A stretch of DNA of 64,000 bases, from NCBI RefSeq assembly GCF_009857815.1, contig NZ_WVVW01000008.1, forward strand, positions 1 to 64,000. The letters are read 5' to 3'. The DNA comes from Pseudomaricurvus sp. HS19 (GTDB lineage Bacteria > Pseudomonadota > Gammaproteobacteria > Pseudomonadales > Cellvibrionaceae). A program made the position numbers and the translations under genes. Below the pieces are notes generated by a model that saw only the letters and a program-made list of their open reading frames with translations, searched no databases and was not told the DNA's origin. Shown here in pieces: positions 35,044 to 43,239 of the stretch (positions within the stretch are counted from its first letter, which is position 1; each line of letters starts with the position of its first letter).

Positions 35044-35401
35044 CCGGTGCTGCAACGTCTGTGTCACCGGATTTTTTATTCCGGTGTTTTTCGCAGCATC
35101 CGTTAACTTTTGTTAGCGTTTTAGACGCTGTTGATTGGTTGGGTACGCTCGCTGACAACAAGTGTTTATAACCCCACTTCTTTTTTGCCTGTAGCGGTAG
35201 CCTGTTGACTCTGCAGCGGCAGCCTCATTGCCCCATTTCAATCGCCGTGCTTTTATCGGGGCGCCTGCGGGACTCCAACAACCATAAATATGTTCCCGGA
35301 TTTCAGGTGATCAACTGCCAGCTACTGACCGTGGCAGCTATGGTCGTGCCCGACCCAAATCAGACTTTTTAAGATAACGATAATAGAGTCAGGAGATTCT
35401 G
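35044..35401. promoter_or_regulatory. leader region of the TonB-dependent receptor gene
   Basis: 358 bases without a gene. It should contain the receptor's promoter and a long untranslated leader. Short dyads such as TGCCAGCTACTG/CCGTGGCAGCTA (about 35318-35340) are visible, but no known riboswitch or Fur-box-like sequence was recognised. AGGAG precedes the receptor start. Confidence 0.4.
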
Positions 35402-37594
35402 ATGGACCTAAACACACAACGCCCTGCTCGCAGGGTGTCTGGTACCTTTGCGCTGGCAACTCTGGCAGTGGCGATAGCCAGCACTGCCGTACAGGCCCAG
35501 GAAGCCCCCGCACAGAAAGGCGCCCGTACCCTGGAAGAGGTGGTAGTAACCGCCCAGCGGCGAGAAGAAAACCTGAGTGATGTACCGATTTCGGTGGTAG
35601 CGATCTCCGATGATGTGCTGTCCCGCGCCGGAGTGGATGGCACTGCTGCGATTTCCGAGATGGTGCCCAGTGTGCAATTGGTACGCTCCGGCCCCTCGGG
35701 CATGTTCTTTGTGCGTGGTGTGGGTAATACCAGTGGCGGTACTGGTGAAGAGGGTGCCAACGCCATGTACGTGGACGGTGTGTTCCTGCCGGACCTGAAA
35801 CAGTCCATTCTCAAGTTCAACAACATCGAGCGTATCGAGGTTCTGAAGGGACCGCAGGGCACTCTGTTTGGTCGTAACTCGTCAGGCGGTCTGGTAAACG
35901 TGATTACCAAGGAGCCTGGCGACGAATTTGTCGCCGATATCAAGTTGGGTGTTGCCAACTACGAGACCAGTACCGCGCAGGCCTACGTGGCAGCCCCGCT
36001 GACCGATACCCTCAGCGCCGATCTTGCCATCACCTCCACCAATCAGAGTGAGGGCTGGGGCGAGAACGAGTACAACGGCAAGGATGTGATGAAGGGCTGG
36101 GATTGGGGTGTGCGCTCCAAGCTGGTGTGGACACCCAGTGATACCGCGAAAATCAGTACCTCGCTGGAGTACACCAAGCAATCCGATGATTTCACCACCT
36201 CGTTCCGGTTGGCGCCGGAATCGGTGGGACTGGCACCAGGCTCCGGTGCTTTCCTGCCACCGGATGATCCCTATGACACCAATACGTCTGACCTGCAGGA
36301 GAACACCCAGCGTACCTGGGGCGTCAACATTACCGGTGAATTTGACCTGGGCTGGGCTACGCTGACCAGTATCACTGCCCATCGTGATAATGAAAACCTC
36401 AGTGCTCTGGATCCGGACACCGGTGCGGCGCCGGTGTACCACATCGATATCGACTCTACCACAGAGTCCTGGCAGCAGGAATTGCGACTGGCGTCCAACG
36501 ATGCAGACTTTATCAGCTGGCAGACAGGCCTGTTCCTGTTGCGTACCGAAAATGAGCTGAATCCCCAGGAGTCCTACGGCATAGCCCTGGGCGCGGTGGG
36601 CGGCGGCACCGAGGTCTACTCAACCCTGACAACCTGGTCGACAGCGGCTTTCGGTGAAATGACCTTCCACCTGAGCGAGGCAACCCAGCTGACGGCCGGC
36701 TTGCGTTACACCATGGACAAGCGCAAGATTGAAGCCGAGACCTACATCTACGCTTTGCCAACTATGCCGGTGAGCAGCCTCACTGATTCGGTGGTGGATG
36801 AAGAGCCCACCTATCGTTTGGCGTTGCACCATGACCTGACCGACAGCATCAATCTTTACGCGTCCTATAACCGTGGTTTCAAATCCGGCACCTATTCCAT
36901 GACCGCCTATGTGGATCCACCGGTCGCACCACAAACCATCGATGCGTTTGAAGTGGGTATGAAATCGACCTGGCTGGATGAGACCCTGCGCCTCAACCTC
37001 GCGGCCTTCCACTACGAGATCGACGACTATCAGGTGCGAGCGGCCACCGGCGTGGGGGCGGACCCGGTTCTGTTGAACGCCGCCGAGGTGGAAGTGGATG
37101 GTCTGGAAGTGGAGTTCGAAGCGCTGCCGACCGATAACCTGCGCCTGTTTGGCTCGGTAACCTGGCTCAAGTCCGAATTTACAGACTTCCCGTTTGCCCC
37201 GCACACCATCCCCAATCCATCCAACATTGGCGGTGCCTCCACGGTGCTGACGAGTGCCAAAGGCAATGACACGCCGCTGGCGCCGGAGCTGGCCGGTAAT
37301 CTGGGGGTGAGCTACACGATTCCTCTGGATTCCGGCCAAGTGGATATGACCCTGCTCTACAGCTACAACGACGGCTACTACTTCGAGCCTGATAACCGCC
37401 TGGACCAGCCGGCGTTTGATACCATCAATGCCTCACTGCTGTATCAGGTTGGTGAGCACTGGGCGCTGGAGGCCTGGGGTCGTAACCTGACGGATGAAAC
37501 CTATTACGTGCAGAAGCTGGGCAGCGCCCTGGCGGATGTGGCGGTGCCGTCGGCGCCGCGTACCTACGGCGTCAGTGTCAGTTACAGCTACTGA
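35402..37594 (+). CDS. TonB-dependent outer-membrane receptor
   Basis: 730 residues. A signal peptide (about 1-32, ending VQAQ) is followed by a TonB-box-like LEEVVVTAQRREE, a plug domain (VRGVGNTSGG, VYVDGV-like MYVDGVFLPD, IERIEVLKGPQGTLFGRNSSGGLVNVIT) and a beta-barrel ending in Tyr (VSVSYSY). It imports a substrate too large or rare for porins, using TonB energy. Its position after a hydrolase/oxidoreductase cluster rather than siderophore genes suggests it takes up the organic substrate of that cluster. Confidence 0.96.
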   Translation: MDLNTQRPARRVSGTFALATLAVAIASTAVQAQEAPAQKGARTLEEVVVTAQRREENLSDVPISVVAISDDVLSRAGVDGTAAISEMVPSVQLVRSGPSGMFFVRGVGNTSGGTGEEGANAMYVDGVFLPDLKQSILKFNNIERIEVLKGPQGTLFGRNSSGGLVNVITKEPGDEFVADIKLGVANYETSTAQAYVAAPLTDTLSADLAITSTNQSEGWGENEYNGKDVMKGWDWGVRSKLVWTPSDTAKISTSLEYTKQSDDFTTSFRLAPESVGLAPGSGAFLPPDDPYDTNTSDLQENTQRTWGVNITGEFDLGWATLTSITAHRDNENLSALDPDTGAAPVYHIDIDSTTESWQQELRLASNDADFISWQTGLFLLRTENELNPQESYGIALGAVGGGTEVYSTLTTWSTAAFGEMTFHLSEATQLTAGLRYTMDKRKIEAETYIYALPTMPVSSLTDSVVDEEPTYRLALHHDLTDSINLYASYNRGFKSGTYSMTAYVDPPVAPQTIDAFEVGMKSTWLDETLRLNLAAFHYEIDDYQVRAATGVGADPVLLNAAEVEVDGLEVEFEALPTDNLRLFGSVTWLKSEFTDFPFAPHTIPNPSNIGGASTVLTSAKGNDTPLAPELAGNLGVSYTIPLDSGQVDMTLLYSYNDGYYFEPDNRLDQPAFDTINASLLYQVGEHWALEAWGRNLTDETYYVQKLGSALADVAVPSAPRTYGVSVSYSY

Positions 37595-37617
37595 TACACC
37601 GCTGCGGTGACATCGGG

Positions 37618-37644
37618 ACGGGGCTCATAGGGGCCCCGTTTTTT
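37618..37644 (+). terminator. rho-independent terminator after the TonB receptor
   Basis: Stem ACGGGGC/GCCCCGT with loop TCATAGGG, then TTTTTT. The convergent lipoprotein gene ends 9 bases further on. Confidence 0.9.
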
Positions 37645-37652
37645 ATTCAGTG

Positions 37653-38138
37653 TCAGAAATTGTTGAGATCGCCATCACCAAAAGGTGCTTCTGCCGGTGC
37701 TGTTGCCGCCAGCGCTTCCTTGCAGGCCCTTACCCGGGAAGAGTAGCGGGAGTAGTGCTCAAGCAGCGACTGCTGGATGGCCATTTTCTTCATAAACGAA
37801 TGTTGCCGTGGGAGCGTCAGCAGGCGACTGCTGGCCTGTTTCATATCGTCGTCCATCACTTGTACGCAGGGATGCAGCTCGAAGTCGCTATATACCGCCT
37901 GTTGCCAACTCTGGTCGTACATAAACACTTCGCCGGTGTCCTGGAAGTACATAAGATCGGTGCCGCCGTCTTTATCCAGGTCCTGCACACACATGTCGTA
38001 GATCAGGTAATGGGCGCAATAGAGCGATGCCGGGTCGGTCGCGCTTTGCTTGTCATGGTTGCTGGCACAGCCACCCAGCAGTGAGACAGGGCCACACAGC
38101 AGCATCAGGGTAACGGCGCAACGACAGGGATTTTTCAT
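37653..38138 (-). CDS. lipoprotein with calcium-loop-like motif (paralogue 1)
   Basis: 161 residues from ATG 38138. The signal ends in the lipobox SLLGGC. A conserved block follows: YCAHYLIYDMCVQDLDKDGG, then TDLMYFQDTGEVFMYDQSWQ; its D-L-D-K-D-G-G-T-D fits the D-x-D-x-D-G-x-x-D calcium loop of EF-hand and FG-GAP-like repeats. Four further cysteines are conserved with the neighbouring paralogue at 38204. Function unknown; it is probably an envelope protein. Confidence 0.8.
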   Translation of the reverse strand: MKNPCRCAVTLMLLCGPVSLLGGCASNHDKQSATDPASLYCAHYLIYDMCVQDLDKDGGTDLMYFQDTGEVFMYDQSWQQAVYSDFELHPCVQVMDDDMKQASSRLLTLPRQHSFMKKMAIQQSLLEHYSRYSSRVRACKEALAATAPAEAPFGDGDLNNF

Positions 38139-38203
38139 GACGCCAGTCTGGACTGGCCGGATGAACACTTGTTGATGATTGCATGAAACTTTGATTACGG
38201 CAG

Positions 38204-38701
38204 TTATGGCGGATATGGCACCTGGCTGAAATCATCCATGTCGGGATCGCCGAAGGGCTGTTCCTCCGCAGGCTGTTTGGTACAAGCGCGGATCTTCGGG
38301 TAATAGCGCAGGTAATCGTAGAACAACTCCTTTTTCGCACTCATTTCACCTATCGCTGAACCACCTGGTGGCACGGTTAACAGCGGACTGCTGGCCGCCT
38401 TGGTTTCGTCGTCCAGGATTTGTGCGCAGGGGTGCAAGTCGAAGTCTGCCGATATCCGCTCCTGCCAGTCGTGGTCGTACATAAACACTTTGTTGGTGTT
38501 ACTGAAATACATCAGGTCTGCGCGGCCGTCACCGTTCAGGTCCAGCATGCACATGTCATAGACCAGATAGCGCGTACAGTAGCGCGGTGCGGTCGCCGTG
38601 TGGGTAGATTGTGGTGGCGCCGGGCTGCTGCATCCGCCGAGCAGCAGACTGGCGCCACCAAACAGCAAAGTGGCAATGGCGATAGGGCGGGATCTTTCCA
38701 T
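38204..38701 (-). CDS. lipoprotein with calcium-loop-like motif (paralogue 2)
   Basis: 165 residues with lipobox LLLGGC. It matches the gene at 37653 along its whole length: YCTRYLVYDMCMLDLNGDGR then ADLMYFSNTNKVFMYDHDWQ, DFDLHPCAQILDDETKAASSPLLT, and a C-terminal PFGDPDMDDF equal in pattern to PFGDGDLNNF. The loop D-L-N-G-D-G-R-A-D fits a calcium site. The pair arose by tandem duplication and then diverged. It is 66 bases upstream of paralogue 1 and likely cotranscribed. Confidence 0.8.
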   Translation of the reverse strand: MERSRPIAIATLLFGGASLLLGGCSSPAPPQSTHTATAPRYCTRYLVYDMCMLDLNGDGRADLMYFSNTNKVFMYDHDWQERISADFDLHPCAQILDDETKAASSPLLTVPPGGSAIGEMSAKKELFYDYLRYYPKIRACTKQPAEEQPFGDPDMDDFSQVPYPP

Positions 38702-38726
38702 GGCGGTCGTCGGCGTGTTCTGTCTG

Positions 38727-39296
38727 TTACGGGTCTCTTGTCTGTCGCAGTTGCAGGATGCTGCGGATGTCAGCGCGTTTGTGTCGCAAGGTCAGGGTGA
38801 TGGCGATCTCTTCTGTGGCCGCCAGCAGGCAGAGCCCGGCTGCCAGCCAGATGGGCCATTGCAGCAGCCCCGCACACAGCAGCAGGTAACTGAGGATGGT
38901 GCAGGCGACGGCAATTTTGACCAGCCAGGTGTGATAGCTGGTGATGCTGCCGAATTTAACCAGGCCGACCAGGGTTGGCAGGGTAAAACTGCCGACAATA
39001 ACCAGCCACGCGGCCCAATAATCCTGCACCAGCTCCGGCCACAGTAGCCAGGTGCACAGGGCCAGGGTGGTGTAAATCAGGAAGTCGCCCCAGCTGTCCA
39101 GCTGTGAACCGAGAACCGTGATCTGATTGAGGCTGCGGGCGAGAAACCCATCCAGTACATCGGTGAAAATGGTAACCACAACCGTAAGCAGATAGAGCTG
39201 GGCGTGTTGTTGCAGTGCCAGCCACAGCAGCAGGGGAGCCATCAGCAGGCGCAGCAGGCTGACCAGGTTCGGGGGTGTGAGCAGGATGCTTTGCAT
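38727..39296 (-). CDS. CDP-alcohol phosphatidyltransferase family protein
   Basis: 189 residues from ATG 39296; the frame is open upstream but those residues are a shadow of the next gene. The family motif D-G-x2-A-R-x8-G-x3-D-x3-D is complete in DGFLARSLNQITVLGSQLD plus SWGD. Five or six membrane helices are predicted. Enzymes of this family join a CDP-lipid to an alcohol (PgsA, Pss, cardiolipin types). The gene lies 41 bases after a CarS-like gene that could supply the CDP-lipid. Confidence 0.9.
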   Translation of the reverse strand: MQSILLTPPNLVSLLRLLMAPLLLWLALQQHAQLYLLTVVVTIFTDVLDGFLARSLNQITVLGSQLDSWGDFLIYTTLALCTWLLWPELVQDYWAAWLVIVGSFTLPTLVGLVKFGSITSYHTWLVKIAVACTILSYLLLCAGLLQWPIWLAAGLCLLAATEEIAITLTLRHKRADIRSILQLRQTRDP

Positions 39297-39337
39297 GTAA
39301 AAAGCTCCGCGACCAATGTACGGGTTACCCGGGTACA

Positions 39338-39823
39338 TCAATAGGGCTGTTTGCGAATCCCCAACCGGAAGAGTAGCACCGAAAACACCATCTCCAGCAG
39401 CATAAACAGCAGCGGTATCAGCAGTACCTCCAGCCACTCCAGTGCCAGCAGGGGTTTCAGCAGCAGCGCCGGCAGCAGGGCTTCGGGCAACTGGTCCAGG
39501 CCGGTTGCCCTGGCGCTGGAAGCGCGCCCGAGGCGGCGCTTGCAGAAGCTGGAAAAGAGATCGCCCAGCATGGCCAGGGCAGCGGTCAATGTGCCCAGCC
39601 ACCAGTGGTGCCCCAGCAGCGGGGCGGACAGCGAGGTCACCAGCAGGGCACTGGCAAGGCCGCGCCAGGTTTTGCTGGGGCCCAGCAGGCGGCGTTGATC
39701 CCGCCAGCAGCGGTGAGCGTCCACCGGCCAGCTGTAACGGGCTCCCAGCCAGCGTGTCATCAGCACCGGCATGGAGTTGGCCACGATAATCAGCAGCAAC
39801 AGGTGAGTGGCGGTGGCAGACAT
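39338..39823 (-). CDS. CDP-archaeol synthase (CarS)-like membrane protein
   Basis: 161 residues from ATG 39823. Membrane helices surround the motifs LLGPSKTWRGLASALL and LGDLFSSFCKRRLGRASSAR followed by GLDQLPEALLPAL, which parallel the GxxKTWRG and GDxxxSFxKRRxG...LDQ motifs of the CarS/CdsA-related family. CarS activates lipid phosphates with CTP in archaea; bacterial members are uncharacterised or act on phosphatidate-like substrates. Together with the downstream CDP-alcohol phosphatidyltransferase it would form a compact two-gene lipid-headgroup pathway. Confidence 0.8.
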   Translation of the reverse strand: MSATATHLLLLIIVANSMPVLMTRWLGARYSWPVDAHRCWRDQRRLLGPSKTWRGLASALLVTSLSAPLLGHHWWLGTLTAALAMLGDLFSSFCKRRLGRASSARATGLDQLPEALLPALLLKPLLALEWLEVLLIPLLFMLLEMVFSVLLFRLGIRKQPY

Positions 39824-39921
39824 GGGGAACAATCCTTGTTCGGCGGTGCTATTGGTTACCAGCATAGCAGCCGGTGCATCCCTGCGCCGGTCTGAGGTGG
39901 TGCTGGTTACTGCGGTGTGGC

Positions 39922-40725
39922 TTACACGGCGAAGTCGTAACCACCGTTCACCGGGTAGGTCTGACCGGTGATCCAGCTGGCGGCTTCGGAGCAGAGAAAC
40001 AGGGTCATACCGGCGACATCATCCGGCTTGCCGAAACGGCGGATCACATAGCGGGAGACGTGGGCCTTGGCCTGGTCACTGGCCAGGAACTCGCTCTTCT
40101 GTGGCTCCGGAATGGGCGGCTCCAGGGTCGACAGCGAGATGCAGTTGCAGGTGATGTTGTAGCGCCCGGCCTCCTTGGCCAGGGAGCGCATAAAGCCGGT
40201 GGCAGCTGCCTTGGCGGCGCCATAAACGGCTAGCCTTGGCTCACCAACACGGCCGGCGTCGGAAACGATGGTGACCACCCGGCCACGCTTCTGCTCCACC
40301 ATGCCAGGCAGCAGGGCGTGGCAGCAGTTCATCACCCCGGTGAGGTTGGTGTGGAAGTAGCGATCCCAATCGGAGGGGTCGGTTTCCCAGAACAGTGGCG
40401 AGTGGCGCATCTCGGTATTGGGGCCGGCGTTCCCGGCGTTGTTCACCAGCAGGGTGATGGGGCCCAGCTCGGCGGTGGCTTTGACGGCGGCCGCGCGCAC
40501 CGATACCAGATCGCCCACGTCGGCCTGCACGGCACAGGCGGCCACACCCAGTTCACGGATTTCCGCAGCGACCGCTTCGGCGCGCTCCAGCACGTAATCA
40601 TTGACGGCAATACCACCGGCGTTGTGGTGGGCCAGTTGCAGGGCGATGGCGCGACCGGCACCCTGGCCGGCACCGGTGACAAAGGCAACCTGTCCCTGCA
40701 GGTCCAGTGGGTCGTTTCCAATCAT
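39922..40725 (-). CDS. SDR family oxidoreductase
   Basis: 267 residues. VTGAGQGAGRAIA (cofactor), LVNNAGNAGP, catalytic Ser in TIVSDAGRVG and YGAAK (Y-x3-K), ending WITGQTYPVNGGYDF. It is divergent from the MarR/GbsR-type regulator at 40916 with a palindrome between them, so it is probably that regulator's target. Substrate unknown. Confidence 0.93.
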   Translation of the reverse strand: MIGNDPLDLQGQVAFVTGAGQGAGRAIALQLAHHNAGGIAVNDYVLERAEAVAAEIRELGVAACAVQADVGDLVSVRAAAVKATAELGPITLLVNNAGNAGPNTEMRHSPLFWETDPSDWDRYFHTNLTGVMNCCHALLPGMVEQKRGRVVTIVSDAGRVGEPRLAVYGAAKAAATGFMRSLAKEAGRYNITCNCISLSTLEPPIPEPQKSEFLASDQAKAHVSRYVIRRFGKPDDVAGMTLFLCSEAASWITGQTYPVNGGYDFAV

Positions 40726-40904
40726 TAGGCAACTCCTGTCCGGGGATTACCTGTCCCGGAGCGTTATTGTTATGGTGTTCGTCCCGCGAGGGGGCGGACG
40801 GGTTATCGTCGGGCTCGTGGCCTGCAATCAGCATAGTGCCTCAACCGGCACCGGCGGCGATCTTTACGGCTGAATTTCAGTTGACCCGGGCAGTCATTTT
40901 TATC

Positions 40905-40926
40905 ATATTCGGCATATGTCGAATAT
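40905..40926. promoter_or_regulatory. candidate operator overlapping the regulator start
   Basis: ATATTCG-GCATATGT-CGAATAT: perfect 7-bp arms around an 8-bp, itself nearly symmetrical, centre. The regulator's ATG lies inside it. The symmetry fits a dimeric winged-helix repressor, so autoregulation is likely. Confidence 0.6.
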
Positions 40927-41377
40927 AGCAAAGATAAAACTTAACCCGGCCCAGCAGCACTTCATCGAAGAGCTGGCTACCCTGCTGCTGCCCTGGGGCA
41001 TGCAGGGCGGGGTCGCACGACTCTATGCCCTGCTGATCCTGCAGCCGGAGCCCGTCAGCCTCGATGCCATCTGTGAGGCGCTGGAAATCAGCAAAAGCAC
41101 AGCCAGCGTCACTGCCCGCCAGCTGGAGCAGGCCAAGCTGATCAAGCGGGTGCCGGTCAAAGGCAGCAAGCGGGTACTCTATGTGGCTGCCAGTGATAAC
41201 GCGGCTACGGTGGCGGACCAGGCGCTGATGCTGGGTCGATTTGCTCAATTGCTGAGCTCACACCAGAGCGCGGCCGAGAGCGAGGTGGTGAACCGGCGGC
41301 TGCAAACCATGGCTGATTTCTCGCGGGTGATGCAGCAGGTGATGGAAGACGCTATTCGCACTCACAGCAAGGCGTGA
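40916..41377 (+). CDS. GbsR/MarR-type transcriptional regulator
   Basis: 153 residues. The winged helix is LYALLILQPEPVSLDAICEALEISKSTASVTARQLEQAKLIKRVPVKGSKRVLY (about residues 36-90), with the GbsR-like opening HFIEELATLLLPWGMQGGVARLYALL. The C-terminal part is helical and should dimerise. Its start codon lies in a 22-bp palindrome, suggesting self-repression; the divergent SDR is the likely partner target, and the MDR reductase 110 bases downstream may be another. Confidence 0.9.
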   Translation: MSNIAKIKLNPAQQHFIEELATLLLPWGMQGGVARLYALLILQPEPVSLDAICEALEISKSTASVTARQLEQAKLIKRVPVKGSKRVLYVAASDNAATVADQALMLGRFAQLLSSHQSAAESEVVNRRLQTMADFSRVMQQVMEDAIRTHSKA

Positions 41378-41486
41378 TCCCGGCCGCTCTGCCGCGGCCT
41401 GCCGGATGGTATGATCCTGAACCCTGGTGCGCCTACCAACGGGAACATGCCCACGGAATAACACGGAATAGATGGAACCGAGAACA

Positions 41487-42494
41487 ATGAAAGTTTTCCG
41501 CACCCACACCCTCACGGGTATTGATTCCCTGCAGCTGGAACAGGTGGCTGCTCCCGGTCCATTGGCCAGTGGGGAAGTTCGTGTGGCCATGCGTGCCGCC
41601 TCGCTCAACTACCGTGACCTGCTGGCCCTGTCAGGCAAATTGCGGGCGCCGGAGGGTGGTTTGGCTGCCCTCTCCGATGGTGCCGGCGAGATCACCGAGG
41701 TGGCCCCGGATGTGAGTCATGTAAAGGTGGGGGAGCGGGTGGCACTTACCTTTAATGCCGGCTGGATCGGCGGCGACTGGCGTGCGGATGCGGCGCACCT
41801 GAACACCCGCTGCTGTCCCCTGCAAGGGGTAATGCAGGAGGAGATGGTGGTGCACCACAGTGAGGTGGTTACCTTGCCATCCAACCTCAGCTTTGCCGAG
41901 GGCGCCTGCCTGCCCTGTGCCGGCGTCACTGCCTGGCACGCACTCTGTGCGGCCCGACCACTGCAGCCGGGCATGAGTGTGCTGTTGCAGGGCGCCGGCG
42001 GTGTCTCGACCCTGGGCCTGCAATTCGCCAAGGCGTTTGGTGCCAGGGTGATTATGATTTCGTCGTCGGATGAACGCTGTGAACGATTGAAATCGCTGGG
42101 TGCAGACGAGTGCATCAACTATCGCGAAGAGCCCGAATGGCAGAACCGGGTACGGGAGCTGACCGGCGGGCAGGGCGTGGATCTCTCGGTGGACCTGGGT
42201 GGCGCGGCCACCATCGACCGTACCCTGGGTGCCACTGCCATGGGTGGTCGTATGGCACTGGTAGGCCTGTTGGGTGGCTGGCCGGATAAACTCTCTTCCA
42301 TCTTCTCGGCCAGCGTCGATATCACCCCGGTCAGGGTCGGTAGCCGTGACGACTTCGAAGCCATGAACCGCGCCATCGCTTACCAGCGAATCCAGCCTGT
42401 CATCGACAGTCGCTACGGTTTTGAAGAGTTGCCACAGGCGCTGCAGCACCTGGCCAGCGGGCGTCAGTTTGGCAAAATCGTGATTGAATTCTGA
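41487..42494 (+). CDS. zinc-independent quinone-reductase-like MDR oxidoreductase
   Basis: 335 residues from ATG 41487 (an in-frame ATG 15 bases upstream is possible). GroES-like N-terminal domain (SLNYRDLLALSGKL), nucleotide motif LLQGAGGVSTLGLQFAKAFGARVI and ALVGLLGGW. No catalytic Cys/His zinc set, as in NADPH:quinone oxidoreductases and enoyl reductases. It probably reduces an enone or quinone. Confidence 0.92.
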   Translation: MKVFRTHTLTGIDSLQLEQVAAPGPLASGEVRVAMRAASLNYRDLLALSGKLRAPEGGLAALSDGAGEITEVAPDVSHVKVGERVALTFNAGWIGGDWRADAAHLNTRCCPLQGVMQEEMVVHHSEVVTLPSNLSFAEGACLPCAGVTAWHALCAARPLQPGMSVLLQGAGGVSTLGLQFAKAFGARVIMISSSDERCERLKSLGADECINYREEPEWQNRVRELTGGQGVDLSVDLGGAATIDRTLGATAMGGRMALVGLLGGWPDKLSSIFSASVDITPVRVGSRDDFEAMNRAIAYQRIQPVIDSRYGFEELPQALQHLASGRQFGKIVIEF

Positions 42495-42557
42495 CGGCTG
42501 GCTATCAGCCGGCCGCTGTAAGTAACCAACATTCTATTGAGTAACGCCTGGACCCCA

Positions 42558-43037
42558 ATGAGTATTTTTGCCGAAGAAGACACCAATAGCCTCTACCTCT
42601 CCCGCACCGATAAAGAGGAGTTGCTGGGCACCTATTCAGATCATGGTATCGAGCTGGAAGGGGAGCACTGGCCGACGGTGGAGCACTATTTCCAGGCCAG
42701 CAAGTTCAGCAACAACCTCGCTTATCGGGAGAAGATCCGCAACGCGGCAACCCCGGAGCAGGCTCACAAGCTGGGCGAAAGCTGGCTGAAGCGCAAACGC
42801 AGCGACTGGAAACAGGTGCGTGAAGTGATCATGACCCGCGGCGTCTACATCAAGTGCCGTACCTATCCGGCAATTGCGGAACAGTTGCTGCAGAGCGGTG
42901 ACCAGCGACTGGTGGAGAACAGCCAGTACGACTACTTCTGGGGCTGTGGCCGTGACCGGCGTGGCGATAACCGCTACGGTGCGGTACTGATGAACGTGCG
43001 CTCCAAGCTGCAGCAGGAGGCGGCTGAAAACAGCTGA
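42558..43037 (+). CDS. NADAR family protein (YbiA-like)
   Basis: 159 residues from ATG 42558; a TTG at 42537 is the alternative. The sequence ELEGEHWPTVEHYFQASKF, then AHKLGESWLKRKRSDWKQVRE, MTRGVYIKCRTYPAIAEQLL and YDYFWGCGRDRRGDNRYG, is that of the NADAR/YbiA fold. YbiA members are N-glycosidases acting on riboflavin-pathway intermediates or ADP-ribosylated substrates. No operon partner is clear. Confidence 0.92.
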   Translation: MSIFAEEDTNSLYLSRTDKEELLGTYSDHGIELEGEHWPTVEHYFQASKFSNNLAYREKIRNAATPEQAHKLGESWLKRKRSDWKQVREVIMTRGVYIKCRTYPAIAEQLLQSGDQRLVENSQYDYFWGCGRDRRGDNRYGAVLMNVRSKLQQEAAENS

Positions 43038-43098
43038 GCTTTCCGCGCTGGCGTGATACTGCGTGCAAGGTGAATTACAGCAGAGCTAACACCGTTGT

Positions 43099-43197
43099 CG
43101 TTCCCGCGAACAAGGTGAATTGCAGCACCGCTGCAAGAGAGGGCACTCCGGGGTGGGCGGGAATCACAATGTCATTCCCGCGAAGGCGGGAATGCAT
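43099..43197. repeat. CATTCCCGCGAAGGCGGGAATG repeat family
   Basis: A full palindromic copy lies at 43171-43197. Its two halves also appear separated: TCGTTCCCGCGAA at 43099-43111 and GGCGGGAATCACA at about 43156-43168, as though an element had been split by about 44 bases that include CAAGGTGAATTGCAGCA, itself a near repeat of CAAGGTGAATTACAGCA at about 43068. A related copy is at 60979. Confidence 0.7.
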
Positions 43198-43239
43198 AAG
43201 CTGGACACGAATAACAAAAAATAGCTGAAAGGAATCCGA

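Noticed and set aside
39297-39602. N-terminal extension of the CDP-alcohol phosphatidyltransferase
   Set aside because: It overlaps the CarS-like gene in another frame and its translation is Arg/Ala/Pro-rich noise; the family begins at ATG 39296.
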